DNA from: Dyadobacter sp. CY261
Lineage (GTDB): Bacteria; Bacteroidota; Bacteroidia; Cytophagales; Spirosomataceae
Assembly: GCF_021440085.1 (NCBI RefSeq)
Contig: NZ_JAKCPW010000009.1
Span: 248,001 to 312,000, forward strand
Direction: 5' to 3'
Length of the DNA: 64,000 nt
Part shown: piece by piece, positions 45,401 through 53,525 of the stretch
How positions within the stretch are numbered: position 1 is the first letter of the stretch
Layout: the number at the start of each line of letters is the position of its first letter
Position numbers and translations under genes: made by a program
Notes under the pieces: model-generated
What the model saw: the letters and a program-made list of their open reading frames with translations, nothing else
Told to the model about the DNA's origin: nothing
Database searches by the model: none

Positions 45401-45547
45401 GGTGCGGATTGAAACCACCGGCGGATCGATGGACGGGAACTCGCGCATCCCCAGGAATTTGTACCCGAGGAACCCGAACAAGATAATCAGCAGGTTCATG
45501 ACAATCGCCAGGACCGGCCTTTTGATAGAAAGGGTCGAGATGCTCAT
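42434..45547 (-). CDS. RND efflux transporter, HAE1/AcrB-type inner membrane pump
   Basis: The 1,037-residue protein has the RND plan: an N-terminal membrane helix, a periplasmic loop, six more helices, a second loop and five further helices. Landmarks are GFLGYKFLGMREFPSIDPPVVSI, the proton-relay pair Asp401-Asp402 in GLVVDDGIVVTENIFKK, a central FAGQRFGYFTMNGRQYQVIGQYD and GLVTKNGILIVEFANQLR. It uses the proton gradient to export drugs, detergents or other amphiphiles. Its start overlaps the adaptor gene by 4 bp (ATGA). No TolC-type channel gene is adjacent, so the pump must share one from elsewhere. Confidence 0.95.
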   Translation of the reverse strand: MSISTLSIKRPVLAIVMNLLIILFGFLGYKFLGMREFPSIDPPVVSIRTSYTGANADIIESQITEPLEKQLNSIEGIKSISSTSSQGTSQITVEFDIGVDMERAANDVRDKVGSASRTLPLDIDGPPVVAKADANSEPIIVLTFTSTNRSHLEVSDYAENVIAQRLQTIEGVSEIRIFGQKKYAMRIWMDPIKMAALGVTTQDVKLALDKENVELPSGKLAGDNTELTVKTIGRFRTEDDFNELIIKNSSTQTIHLKDVGFAQLGPENEETILRLDNVPMIGLAISPMPGANYLNIAEEVNKRMAAIKKELPKDYELDTLIDNTIFVERSIEEVGETLLIAIILVVIIIYLFFRDWLIAFRPLIDIPVSLIGTFFIMYIMGFSINVLTLLAIVLATGLVVDDGIVVTENIFKKIEQGMSPIEAAIKGSNEIIFAVLSTSITLASVFLPVIFMEGFVGKLFREFGIVISAAVLISAFVSLTLTPMLNAYLVRKTHKKSWFYEKTEPFFEKITSDYGNALAKFLKMRWVAIPLVAVTMGMIWFFGKGLQSELAPLDDRNWFRINMTAPEGSSFEFTDRYMQNVSDMLMDSMPGRKGLMMITSPGNSGLGAANTGSGRIALVDKKLRKESQQEIADYINKKLKTMPDAKSFVVQQQTISVDSRGGLPIQYVIQAPDFEKLREYLPKFMEEVSEDPTFAITDVNLKFSKPEIQIVIDREKAKSLGVTVQDVAQTMQLAFAGQRFGYFTMNGRQYQVIGQYDRANRDEPLDLKSMFVKTNTGALVQLDNIVKAEEESSPPQLFHFNRYMSATVQAALAPGKTIGDGIAAMDRIRDKLNDETIQTSLSGSSRDYAESSSNTMFSFFLALVLIYFILAAQFESFVDPFIIMFTVPLAIGGAVFSLWFFDQTLNIFSQIGMIMLIGLVTKNGILIVEFANQLREQGRSVQEAALEAATLRFRPILMTSLATILGALPIAMALGSAGRSRMSMGIVIMGGLLFSLVLTLYVIPAIYTFFSRPRNFEKMKMIERVARDSELEEPAHF

Positions 45548-46617
45548 AGATTGACCTTCACAGTGGTGTTAGGTTTGATAGCGATGATACCCGACGTAAT
45601 CAACGAATCACCCGGCTGCAAGCCGTCGATGATCTGGATCCTCTTATCGGTACGCAGGCCGGTCGTTACCATTACTTCCTGCGCTTTGCCTTCCTTCACA
45701 ACAAACACTTTTTTACCTTTCAAAACAGGCACGATGGCCTCGGTCGGGATCATCATGGCTGCCCGGTTAGCATCGAGATCAGCCAGTACTTTTACAAACA
45801 TACCCGGTACAAACCTTCCATCCGGATTGTTCGCAACCGCACGTACGCGCAACGTGCGCAGGTTTTCATCCACTTTTGGATCTATTGCGAGGATTTTTGC
45901 GCTGTATGTGGACAAGTCGCCGTCCAGATTGAATTTGATTGTGCTCCCTACGCGGATACTCGGACTGTATTTTTCCGGAACTGTGAAGTCGATTTTGACC
46001 GGATTACTTTGCACGATCGTCACGATGGGCGTACCCGGAGCCAGATAAGCACCTTCGCTGATGAATTTCAACCCGATACGACCACTGAACGGCGCGCGGA
46101 TTTCTGTTTTTTCCAGCTGGGCTTCAATGACTTCCTTCTCAGCTTCCAGGACTTTGATATTATTAGATGTTACGTCGTATTCTTCCAGATTGATCGCCTC
46201 CACATTCAGCAGCTTCTTCTGCCTGGCTTCTATCTTTTTGCTCAAATCCTGATTATAAGCGACTTTTTGGAGTTGCGCTTGCAGTTCCCGATCATTGATT
46301 TTGGCGATAAGCTGACCTTTGGTAATAAAAGCACCTTCCTTGATGTCGAGCTTCACCAACCGTCCCGATATTTCGGCCATCAGGTTCACTTCTTCGTTGG
46401 GCAGCACCGTGCCCGATGCAAAAATCTGGTTCTCAATAGACTCTCTTCCCACAATAAACACATTCACCGGCACAGCCCCGCCGGAAGATTTCGTATTTTT
46501 CACATCCCCGCCTTTTTGGGCTTCTGAACCTTTGCCCTCACCCGGTTTTGAAAAAATGAACAATTTACCCAAAACCAGGGCGACGATGATCCCCGCCACC
46601 AACATGATCGTACGCAT
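45544..46617 (-). CDS. RND efflux periplasmic adaptor (membrane fusion protein)
   Basis: The 357-residue protein has an N-terminal membrane anchor (MRTIMLVAGIIVALVLGKLF). A lipoyl-like half and coiled-coil hairpin are visible: LMAEISGRLVKLDIKEGAFITKGQLIAKINDRELQAQL, then the helical KIEARQKKLLNVEAINLEEYDV segment and TEIRAPFSGRIGLKFISEGAYLAPGTPIVTI. A beta barrel and membrane-proximal domain follow (MIPTEAIVPVLKGKKVFVVKEGKAQEV). It bridges the AcrB-like pump and an outer-membrane channel. It is the first gene of the two-gene operon. Confidence 0.94.
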   Translation of the reverse strand: MRTIMLVAGIIVALVLGKLFIFSKPGEGKGSEAQKGGDVKNTKSSGGAVPVNVFIVGRESIENQIFASGTVLPNEEVNLMAEISGRLVKLDIKEGAFITKGQLIAKINDRELQAQLQKVAYNQDLSKKIEARQKKLLNVEAINLEEYDVTSNNIKVLEAEKEVIEAQLEKTEIRAPFSGRIGLKFISEGAYLAPGTPIVTIVQSNPVKIDFTVPEKYSPSIRVGSTIKFNLDGDLSTYSAKILAIDPKVDENLRTLRVRAVANNPDGRFVPGMFVKVLADLDANRAAMMIPTEAIVPVLKGKKVFVVKEGKAQEVMVTTGLRTDKRIQIIDGLQPGDSLITSGIIAIKPNTTVKVNL

Positions 46618-46792
46618 AACTTAAAAATAAAATTCGTTCAAGAAGAGTAGTAATTAATTATATTTCTGTAAAAGCCTTTATTAAAGATACTTCATATTGT
46701 AAAAAGAGGCAATGTAGAGATTTTATACTTCTACCAATAAAGCTTTCCAAAGTTGTTTGCTGAGTGACGATTTCCGGCAGTTAAATGCCGTT

Positions 46793-46821
46793 TTTGACGC
46801 TGCTACGTTTTGCTATCTTTA
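46793..46821 (+). promoter_or_regulatory. Candidate promoter for the alpha-2-macroglobulin gene
   Basis: TTTG (46793-46796) and TATCTTTA (46814-46821) are 17 bases apart, near the -33/-7 consensus (last base A instead of G). The predicted transcript would start about 20 bases before the ATG at 46849. A small hairpin (CGGCA-TGCCG, 46776-46791) lies just upstream. Confidence 0.4.
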
Positions 46822-46848
46822 TCACATCATCACAAACAATCCCCTGCT

Positions 46849-49800
46849 ATGAAAATAGTGCACGCCTTCAGGCAATATCTGTTCATCACCATTATCTTAT
46901 CATTAACTATGCACACCCACGGTCAAAACCTTATTAAAAGCTACGAAAAAGAGTGGAAGGTCGTTGAAGGTCTCACCGACAAGGGACTCGACAAGGATGC
47001 CCTGGATCAGGTACGGAAAATACATCAGCTTGCCAAAAAAGAGAAACAGGAAGCGCAGGTTATCAAAGCGGCCATGTTTATGATGCAGCTGCAGGCCGAA
47101 AACCGTGAGGATAATGCCATTGCCTCGATCCGTGAACTGGAACAGGAAGCGGCTGACCACACAGGACCGGCTAAGGCTATCCTGACAAGTCTGGTTGCTT
47201 CTCAATACTACTTCTACTACCAGACCGTCCGCTGGCAACTGTACAACCGGACGGCTACCGTTAACTTCGACAAAACGGACATTGCTACCTGGGGAACCGA
47301 CGACTTTCACCAAAAAATAGCCGCGTTATACCTCGAATCGATCAGCGATGAAGCGCTCTTGAAAAATACCCGGTTGGAACCCTATGACGCGATCATAACC
47401 AAAGGCAATACGCGCAAATTGCGGCCAACGCTATACGATCTGCTCACTTTCAAAGCATTGGAATACTTCTCAACCGATGAGCCTAATCTCAAAAAACCCG
47501 CTTATAAATATGAAATCAATACCGCATCCGCTTTTGACCCGGCGGCTGACTTCATTCACCGGAAATTTGAGACAAAGGATTCGGCTTCGCTGGAACATCA
47601 TGCATTGCTGCTCTACCAAAAGCTGGTGGCATTTCACATCGGCGACAGTGATGCGGGCGCATTGATCGATGTCGACCTGGCCCGTCTTCAATACGTGCGG
47701 CAAAAATCAGTGCACCCGGATAAGGACGAGCTTTATTTTATGGCGGTAAGTCACGTTGCGGACCAATGCCAGACTACTCCCGCTGCTGCTCAGGCATGGT
47801 ATCTGAAAGCACTTTGGTTGAATGAAAAAGCAGACAATTATAAGCCCGGCACTGACTCTACCTCCCGTTTTGAACGGGTGAAGGCGTTGGAAATTTGTCA
47901 AAGGATTATACGGGAGAATCTCGAAACGGAAGGCGGCATCAATGCATTCAATCTTGCAAAACAAATTACGAGGAAGAGCCTTTTCTTTTCGGTGGAACAT
48001 GTGAATGTCATAGGTAGGCCGTTCCGGGTGCTGGTAAAGTACAAGAATTTTAATAAGGTTTTTTTGCGGGTTGTCAAAGCAGTCGATCTCATTAAAAACA
48101 GTTTGGAACGGGATGATAACGACACAAAATGGCCCCGATTGACCAGTGCGCAGCCGTTACGTGCCTGGGAGCAATCGCTTCCAGAAACCAATGATTATCA
48201 AGAACATTCTGTTGAAATAAAATCCGATGGCTTATCGTCGGGAGAATATGTGCTGCTGGCGAGTTCCGACCCTGGCTTTAAGAATAATGAGGCGGTACTC
48301 GGTGCTACATTGTTTTACGTGTCGGACATCAGTTATGTCCAGAAAGCAGACGATTTCTTTGTCTTAAACCGTGATAACGGCCAGCCTCTGCCCGGAGCAA
48401 CAGTACAATTGTGGGAAAAAAGTTATAACTACAATACAAGGACTTACGTCAGCGATAAAGGACCGCGACTAACTACCGATCCATTTGGGCATTTCAAGGT
48501 GCCGCCACGGCCCCAAACCAGCAATGCCAGGCAATACCTGTTCGAAATCACCTATCAGCAGGACAGGCTGTTTTTGCAACAAAACAACGGCCGCTATTAC
48601 TATAACGCGGAGGAAACGGAGGATCACGCCGAAAATGCCGTGCATGCATACCTTTTCACAGACCGAAGCCTATACCGCCCCGGCCAAACTGTTTACTACA
48701 AAGGCATCGTCCGAAAGGGTAAAAGTGTGCTCAACGATCAGCGAGCGGAATTTACCGTTACACTTTATAATGCGAATGAAGAACATGTGGCTGAAACCAA
48801 ACACCACGTGAGTGCATTCGGAAGTTTTTCAGGCTCGTTCAATATTCCGCAAAGTGGGCTTACCGGCAATTTTCACATACAGATTCGGGATGAGTACCGG
48901 GCTGATTTCCGTGTGGAGGAGTACAAACGTCCCCGGTTTGCCGTCGAATTTGACACGATTAACACTACCTATAAAGTCAATGAGCAAATAAAACTGACAG
49001 GTAAGGCACTGGCCTATGCCGGAAATGCGATCGATGGGGCGACGGTGAAGTACCGGGTCGTACGCACGCCGCGGATGATCTACACCTGGATGGTCAAGCG
49101 CTGGTGGCAGCCGACGGAGCCGATGGAAATTGCACACGGTGATACCATAACGGGCGCTGACGGGGCATTCCAAGTAAATTTCGAAGCCATTCCCGATCTC
49201 AAAATCGACCCAAAAACGGATCCGGTGTTTGATTATACCGTTTACGCGGATGTGACGGACAGCAATGGAGAGACCAGGAGCTCGCAGACCCAGATCTCGG
49301 TAAGTTACAAGTCCTATGTGCTGCAGGCCAATATCCCTATGAAGCTGGATGCCAGCCAATTTAAATCGCTGTCTATCCGTACCGAAAACCTGGCCGGCGC
49401 ATTCGCTCCTGCGGACGCCACAATACGGATCGACCGGATTGTGCCGGAGAAGAGACTGATCAGGAACCGCTTCTGGCAACGGCCTGACCAGTTTGTGATG
49501 ACCAAAAACGAATATGTATCCGACTTTCCAAACGATGAATACAGCGACGAAACGGAAATGGAAAACTGGGAAGTGACCGGAGCTGGCGTAGGTAAAACGG
49601 TCAGCCTTAGTCCGGATACCGAAATCCCGGTTTCAGAATTTGCGCTTCCTGCCGGTTTTTACAAAATTCAGATCAGCACTGTGAATGCCGCCGGAGAAAA
49701 ACTCACCGACATAAAGTTCATCGAGTTAACCGACCCGAATGCCAAAAAGCTCACCCATCCCCAATACATCGCTCCTACCCATAGTAAAGCCATTGAACCA

Positions 49801-52800
49801 GGCGAAAAAGGTCAATATGCGCTGGGCACCTCTGCCGAAAAGGCATTTCTGATCACCAGTACCAATCGAAAATCAGCGCCGAAGGACTTTTCCTATATTA
49901 CGTTAGACGACGAAGTCAGGACATTTGACTATACTGCCTCGGAAGCCGATCGCGGTGGTTATTCCGTGGATTACATGTTTGTCAAGCACAACCGCGTGCA
50001 CACGTATCTGGAAACCATAGTGGTGCCCTGGACGAACAAGGACCTGGAAATCGAATACGAAACATTCCGGGACAAAACGTTGCCGGGAAGCAAGGAAACC
50101 TGGAAGGTAAAAATCAGTGGTTACCGGAAAGAAAAAGTCACTGCTGAAATGCTGGGGAGTATGTACGACGCGTCGCTGGATCAGTTTTACCCGCATCAAT
50201 GGACGAAACCGTACATCTGGCGCGAACTATCCGGCTTAAAATACTGGACAGACAATGGCAACTTCCGGTCGGCAGATGCAAATATCCGTTATGCTGAGTA
50301 TGGGGAATACAAGTCTTTCAACAAGCGCTATGATGAATTGATCCGGGGGGTAGGGATGTTTGATCCATCCAGACCCGCCAGTGCGGCGGGTGGAGGTCGT
50401 TCAGGCCGTACGCGCATGGCCATTAGAGGGGCTGTTCAGTCAGCAATTATGCCGCAAGCCGCCCCGATGGAAATTGAAGAAAAATCAACATCCATCGGCA
50501 TGGACGGAGATCCCAAGTTGAATGAGGTTGTCAAGGTGGGCTATGGCTTCAACCGTAAACAGGAAAAAACCAAAACAGGCAATAATGAAACCACTCCACC
50601 AGACAATGTAGCTCCCTCAATTCGTACCAACTTTAACGAAACCGCCTTTTTCCTCCCCGATCTAAAAACAGACAGCGAAGGCAATATCACCTTCTCGTTC
50701 ACCATGCCGGAAGCGCTCACAAAATGGAAGTTTCAGGCGCTTGCGCATACGCAGGAACTTGCTTTGGGATACAGTACCAAGGAGATCATCACCCAAAAGG
50801 AGCTGATGGTACAACCTAATGCGCCCCGCTTCCTGCGCGAGGGTGATCGGATCAGCTTTCCCGTCAAGGTTGTGAATCTAACGAAAGCTGTGCTGCAAGG
50901 CGAAGTAACGCTCCAAATGATCGATACGGAAACCAGCCAGCCTGTCGATGATCTTTTCAAAAACAATACGCCGTCAAGCCATTTTTCAGTCGCTGCCGGT
51001 CAAAGCCAGACCGCATTGTTTGCTTTGGAAATACCAAAAGGCTTCAACAAAATGGTCACGTGGCGAGCGGTTGCGAAGGCTGGAAGTTTATCGGATGGAG
51101 AGGAAAATATGCTGCCGGTACTGCCGAACCGGATGCTGGTGACCGAGAGTATGCCTATTTCGATCCACGGAACCGGTAAGAAGCAGTTCACCTTTGAAAA
51201 ATTGGCTGGCTCTTCCAAATCAAACACGTTAACCCACCAGTCCGTCACCGTAGAATACAGTAGCAATCCGGCCTGGTATGCCGTTCAGTCCCTACCCTAT
51301 TTGATGGAATATCCTTACGAATGCGCCGAACAAACCTGGAACCGCTATTATGCCAATACGCTGGCTTCGCATATCGTGAATTCGTCTCCGCGCATTGCCC
51401 AGGTTTTTAAGTCGTGGAAAGGTACGGATGCATTGCAAAGCAATTTATCCAAAAACCAGGAACTGAAATCGCTGCTCTTGGAGGAAACGCCCTGGGTGCT
51501 GGCATCGAAAACGGAGGAAGAGCAGAAACGCAACATCGCCTTGCTGTTCGACCTCGCTAAAATGGAGAATGAGCTGAATGCAAGCATGCTCAAATTGCAG
51601 GAAATGCAAAGCAGCAATGGCGGATTTGTATGGTTCAAAGGCGGCCCGGACGACCGCTACATTACCCAGTATATCGTTACCGGCATCGGGCATCTGCAAA
51701 AAATTAAGGCCTTCCTCCCTGCACAACAGAAAGGCATTGATGCGATTCTGGAAAAAGCCATTCCTTACATCGATAAACGTATTCTCGAAGACTACAATAA
51801 TCTGGTCAAATATAAAACCGACCTGAAAAAGTACATTCCCGGACCGGTGGAGCTGCAATATTTGTATGCGAGAAGCTTTTTCAGTCGGCCCATTCCAGCG
51901 GCGTCCCAACAGGCATATCAGTATTATCAGGATCGGGCGAGACTTACCTGGGTTTCCCAATCCAAATTATTGCAAGGCATGACTGCATTAGTGGCCCATC
52001 GCATGCGGGATAATAAAACGGCTAACCAGATCCTCGAATCATTGCGCCAAACTGCCATTCGCAACGAAGAACTTGGTATGTATTGGAAAACAAGCCAGCG
52101 AGGCTGGTGGTGGTACGAGGCTCCCATCGAACGCCAGACATTGCTGATCGAAGCATTTCAGGAAATCGGGAATGATCAGGCAACAGTGGGCGAGCTTAAA
52201 ATGTGGCTGCTCAGAAACAAACAGACGAATAGCTGGGAGAGCACGAAAGCAACCGCAGAGGCTTGTTATGCATTGCTCATGACTGGTTCGGATTGGCTGG
52301 CCGTAAATCCGGAGGTCACAATCCAGCTTGGAGAAATTGAGATCAAGCAAAATGACCAGAAAACTGAAAGTGGGACCGGGTATTTTAAAAAAACCATCGA
52401 TACGGGTATCACAGCAGCCATGGGAAAGGTCAATCTTGATATTAAAGCGGCTACCTCGCAAGTGCCCGGTTGGGGTTCGGTGTACTGGCAATACTTCGAA
52501 GATCTTGACAAAATCACATTTGCAGAAACCCCGTTGAAACTCTCTAAAAAGCTGTTTATGGAGACAAACACGGACACTGGCCCTGTGCTAACACCGATTA
52601 CTGAAAACGATCAGATACACATCGGCGATAAAATCAAAGTCCGCATCGAACTGCGTGTAGACCGTGATATGGAATACGTACACATGAAAGACCTGCGCGC
52701 TTCGGGCCTCGAACCCGTGAATGTGCTCAGCGGTTATCGTTGGCAAGGAGGGTTGGGCTATTATGAAAACACCCGCGACGCCAGTACGAATTTCTTCTTT

Positions 52801-52959
52801 AATTCGCTGCGAAAAGGAACCTATGTGTTCGAATATCCACTTTTTATAACGCATGAGGGTGATTTCAGCAATGGTATCACGACGATCCAATGCATGTACG
52901 CCCCGGAATTCACCGCACACAGCGAGGGAGTCAGAATTAAGGTATTACCTAAAAAGTAA
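46849..52959 (+). CDS. Alpha-2-macroglobulin family protein with intact thioester
   Basis: The start is ATG 46849, which opens a signal peptide (MKIVHAFRQYLFITIILSLT, THGQ); 2,036 residues. After a helical N-terminal region come macroglobulin-like repeats, including YLFTDRSLYRPGQTVYYKGIVR typical of the MG2/MG3 domains. The alpha-2-macroglobulin core NFNETAFFLPDLKTDSEGNITFSF is followed by the thioester segment Cys1492-Ala-Glu-Gln1495 in PYECAEQTW. An alpha-toroid (residues 1500-1880) and receptor-like C-terminal domain end the protein. Such proteins trap proteases in the envelope or outside it. No pbpC is adjacent, unlike the proteobacterial arrangement. A GNAT gene follows 9 bp downstream. 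Confidence 0.93.
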   Translation: MKIVHAFRQYLFITIILSLTMHTHGQNLIKSYEKEWKVVEGLTDKGLDKDALDQVRKIHQLAKKEKQEAQVIKAAMFMMQLQAENREDNAIASIRELEQEAADHTGPAKAILTSLVASQYYFYYQTVRWQLYNRTATVNFDKTDIATWGTDDFHQKIAALYLESISDEALLKNTRLEPYDAIITKGNTRKLRPTLYDLLTFKALEYFSTDEPNLKKPAYKYEINTASAFDPAADFIHRKFETKDSASLEHHALLLYQKLVAFHIGDSDAGALIDVDLARLQYVRQKSVHPDKDELYFMAVSHVADQCQTTPAAAQAWYLKALWLNEKADNYKPGTDSTSRFERVKALEICQRIIRENLETEGGINAFNLAKQITRKSLFFSVEHVNVIGRPFRVLVKYKNFNKVFLRVVKAVDLIKNSLERDDNDTKWPRLTSAQPLRAWEQSLPETNDYQEHSVEIKSDGLSSGEYVLLASSDPGFKNNEAVLGATLFYVSDISYVQKADDFFVLNRDNGQPLPGATVQLWEKSYNYNTRTYVSDKGPRLTTDPFGHFKVPPRPQTSNARQYLFEITYQQDRLFLQQNNGRYYYNAEETEDHAENAVHAYLFTDRSLYRPGQTVYYKGIVRKGKSVLNDQRAEFTVTLYNANEEHVAETKHHVSAFGSFSGSFNIPQSGLTGNFHIQIRDEYRADFRVEEYKRPRFAVEFDTINTTYKVNEQIKLTGKALAYAGNAIDGATVKYRVVRTPRMIYTWMVKRWWQPTEPMEIAHGDTITGADGAFQVNFEAIPDLKIDPKTDPVFDYTVYADVTDSNGETRSSQTQISVSYKSYVLQANIPMKLDASQFKSLSIRTENLAGAFAPADATIRIDRIVPEKRLIRNRFWQRPDQFVMTKNEYVSDFPNDEYSDETEMENWEVTGAGVGKTVSLSPDTEIPVSEFALPAGFYKIQISTVNAAGEKLTDIKFIELTDPNAKKLTHPQYIAPTHSKAIEPGEKGQYALGTSAEKAFLITSTNRKSAPKDFSYITLDDEVRTFDYTASEADRGGYSVDYMFVKHNRVHTYLETIVVPWTNKDLEIEYETFRDKTLPGSKETWKVKISGYRKEKVTAEMLGSMYDASLDQFYPHQWTKPYIWRELSGLKYWTDNGNFRSADANIRYAEYGEYKSFNKRYDELIRGVGMFDPSRPASAAGGGRSGRTRMAIRGAVQSAIMPQAAPMEIEEKSTSIGMDGDPKLNEVVKVGYGFNRKQEKTKTGNNETTPPDNVAPSIRTNFNETAFFLPDLKTDSEGNITFSFTMPEALTKWKFQALAHTQELALGYSTKEIITQKELMVQPNAPRFLREGDRISFPVKVVNLTKAVLQGEVTLQMIDTETSQPVDDLFKNNTPSSHFSVAAGQSQTALFALEIPKGFNKMVTWRAVAKAGSLSDGEENMLPVLPNRMLVTESMPISIHGTGKKQFTFEKLAGSSKSNTLTHQSVTVEYSSNPAWYAVQSLPYLMEYPYECAEQTWNRYYANTLASHIVNSSPRIAQVFKSWKGTDALQSNLSKNQELKSLLLEETPWVLASKTEEEQKRNIALLFDLAKMENELNASMLKLQEMQSSNGGFVWFKGGPDDRYITQYIVTGIGHLQKIKAFLPAQQKGIDAILEKAIPYIDKRILEDYNNLVKYKTDLKKYIPGPVELQYLYARSFFSRPIPAASQQAYQYYQDRARLTWVSQSKLLQGMTALVAHRMRDNKTANQILESLRQTAIRNEELGMYWKTSQRGWWWYEAPIERQTLLIEAFQEIGNDQATVGELKMWLLRNKQTNSWESTKATAEACYALLMTGSDWLAVNPEVTIQLGEIEIKQNDQKTESGTGYFKKTIDTGITAAMGKVNLDIKAATSQVPGWGSVYWQYFEDLDKITFAETPLKLSKKLFMETNTDTGPVLTPITENDQIHIGDKIKVRIELRVDRDMEYVHMKDLRASGLEPVNVLSGYRWQGGLGYYENTRDASTNFFFNSLRKGTYVFEYPLFITHEGDFSNGITTIQCMYAPEFTAHSEGVRIKVLPKK

Positions 52960-52968
52960 AGTTCAAAT

Positions 52969-53484
52969 ATGTCCATACAACTTGTAAAAGCTACCATCAA
53001 CGACCTGAAAACCGTCCGACAAATCGGAATAGACACTTTTTACGAGTCTTTTGCTTCTGTTAACACGGAAGAAAACATGGCCTACTACCTGGAAACGGGT
53101 TTCAGTGAAGAAAAAGTAGTCTCCGAGCTCAGCAATCCCGATTCTGAATTTCATCTTGCCTATGAAGACGATACTTTGATTGGCTATCTGAAAATCAATC
53201 ATGGCCCGGCGCAAACGGAGCTCAAAGACGAAACGGCGCTAGAAATAGAACGGATTTATGTCTTGAAAGCGTGGCATGGCCTGAAAATCGGTCAATTACT
53301 TTACGAGAAAGCCATGGAAATTGCCCGCGAACGCAAGTACAAATACGTTTGGCTCGGTGTTTGGGAAAAGAACGAAAAGGCGATCGGATTTTACAAACGC
53401 AATGGCTTTGTCGCATTCGACCAACATCTTTTCAAGCTAGGCGACGATGTACAGACGGATATTATGATGCGGTTGGAATTATAG
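52969..53484 (+). CDS. GNAT family N-acetyltransferase
   Basis: The 171-residue cytoplasmic protein has the GNAT fold: an N-terminal strand (MSIQLVKATINDLKTV), YEDDTLIGYLKINHG, the acetyl-CoA pyrophosphate motif LKAWHGLKIGQLLYEKAMEIA with an R/Q-x-x-G-x-G/A-like pattern, YVWLGVWEKNEKAIGFYKRNGF and a C-terminal TDIMMRLEL. The order resembles spermidine/spermine or PaiA-type acetyltransferases, but the substrate is not deducible. It starts 9 bp after the alpha-2-macroglobulin stop and is probably co-transcribed with it. Confidence 0.9.
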   Translation: MSIQLVKATINDLKTVRQIGIDTFYESFASVNTEENMAYYLETGFSEEKVVSELSNPDSEFHLAYEDDTLIGYLKINHGPAQTELKDETALEIERIYVLKAWHGLKIGQLLYEKAMEIARERKYKYVWLGVWEKNEKAIGFYKRNGFVAFDQHLFKLGDDVQTDIMMRLEL

Positions 53485-53493
53485 CTTACATTA

Positions 53494-53525
53494 AGGCGGT
53501 TGGAAGATCAATTACCCAACCGCCT
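53494..53525. terminator. Hairpin between convergent GNAT and aminotransferase genes
   Basis: AGGCGGTTGG (53494-53503) pairs perfectly with CCAACCGCCT (53516-53525) around a 12-base loop. The right arm is inside the last codons of the aminotransferase gene, so one hairpin may end both transcripts. Confidence 0.6.

Noticed and set aside
46776-46795. Small hairpin CGGCA/TGCCG followed by T residues before the alpha-2-macroglobulin gene
   Set aside because: A 5-bp stem is too weak for a terminator, no plus-strand gene ends upstream, and it overlaps the candidate -33 element.
48829-49479. 216-codon minus-strand frame inside the alpha-2-macroglobulin gene
   Set aside because: It is antisense to a strongly supported coding region and looks like a mirror of its codon usage.
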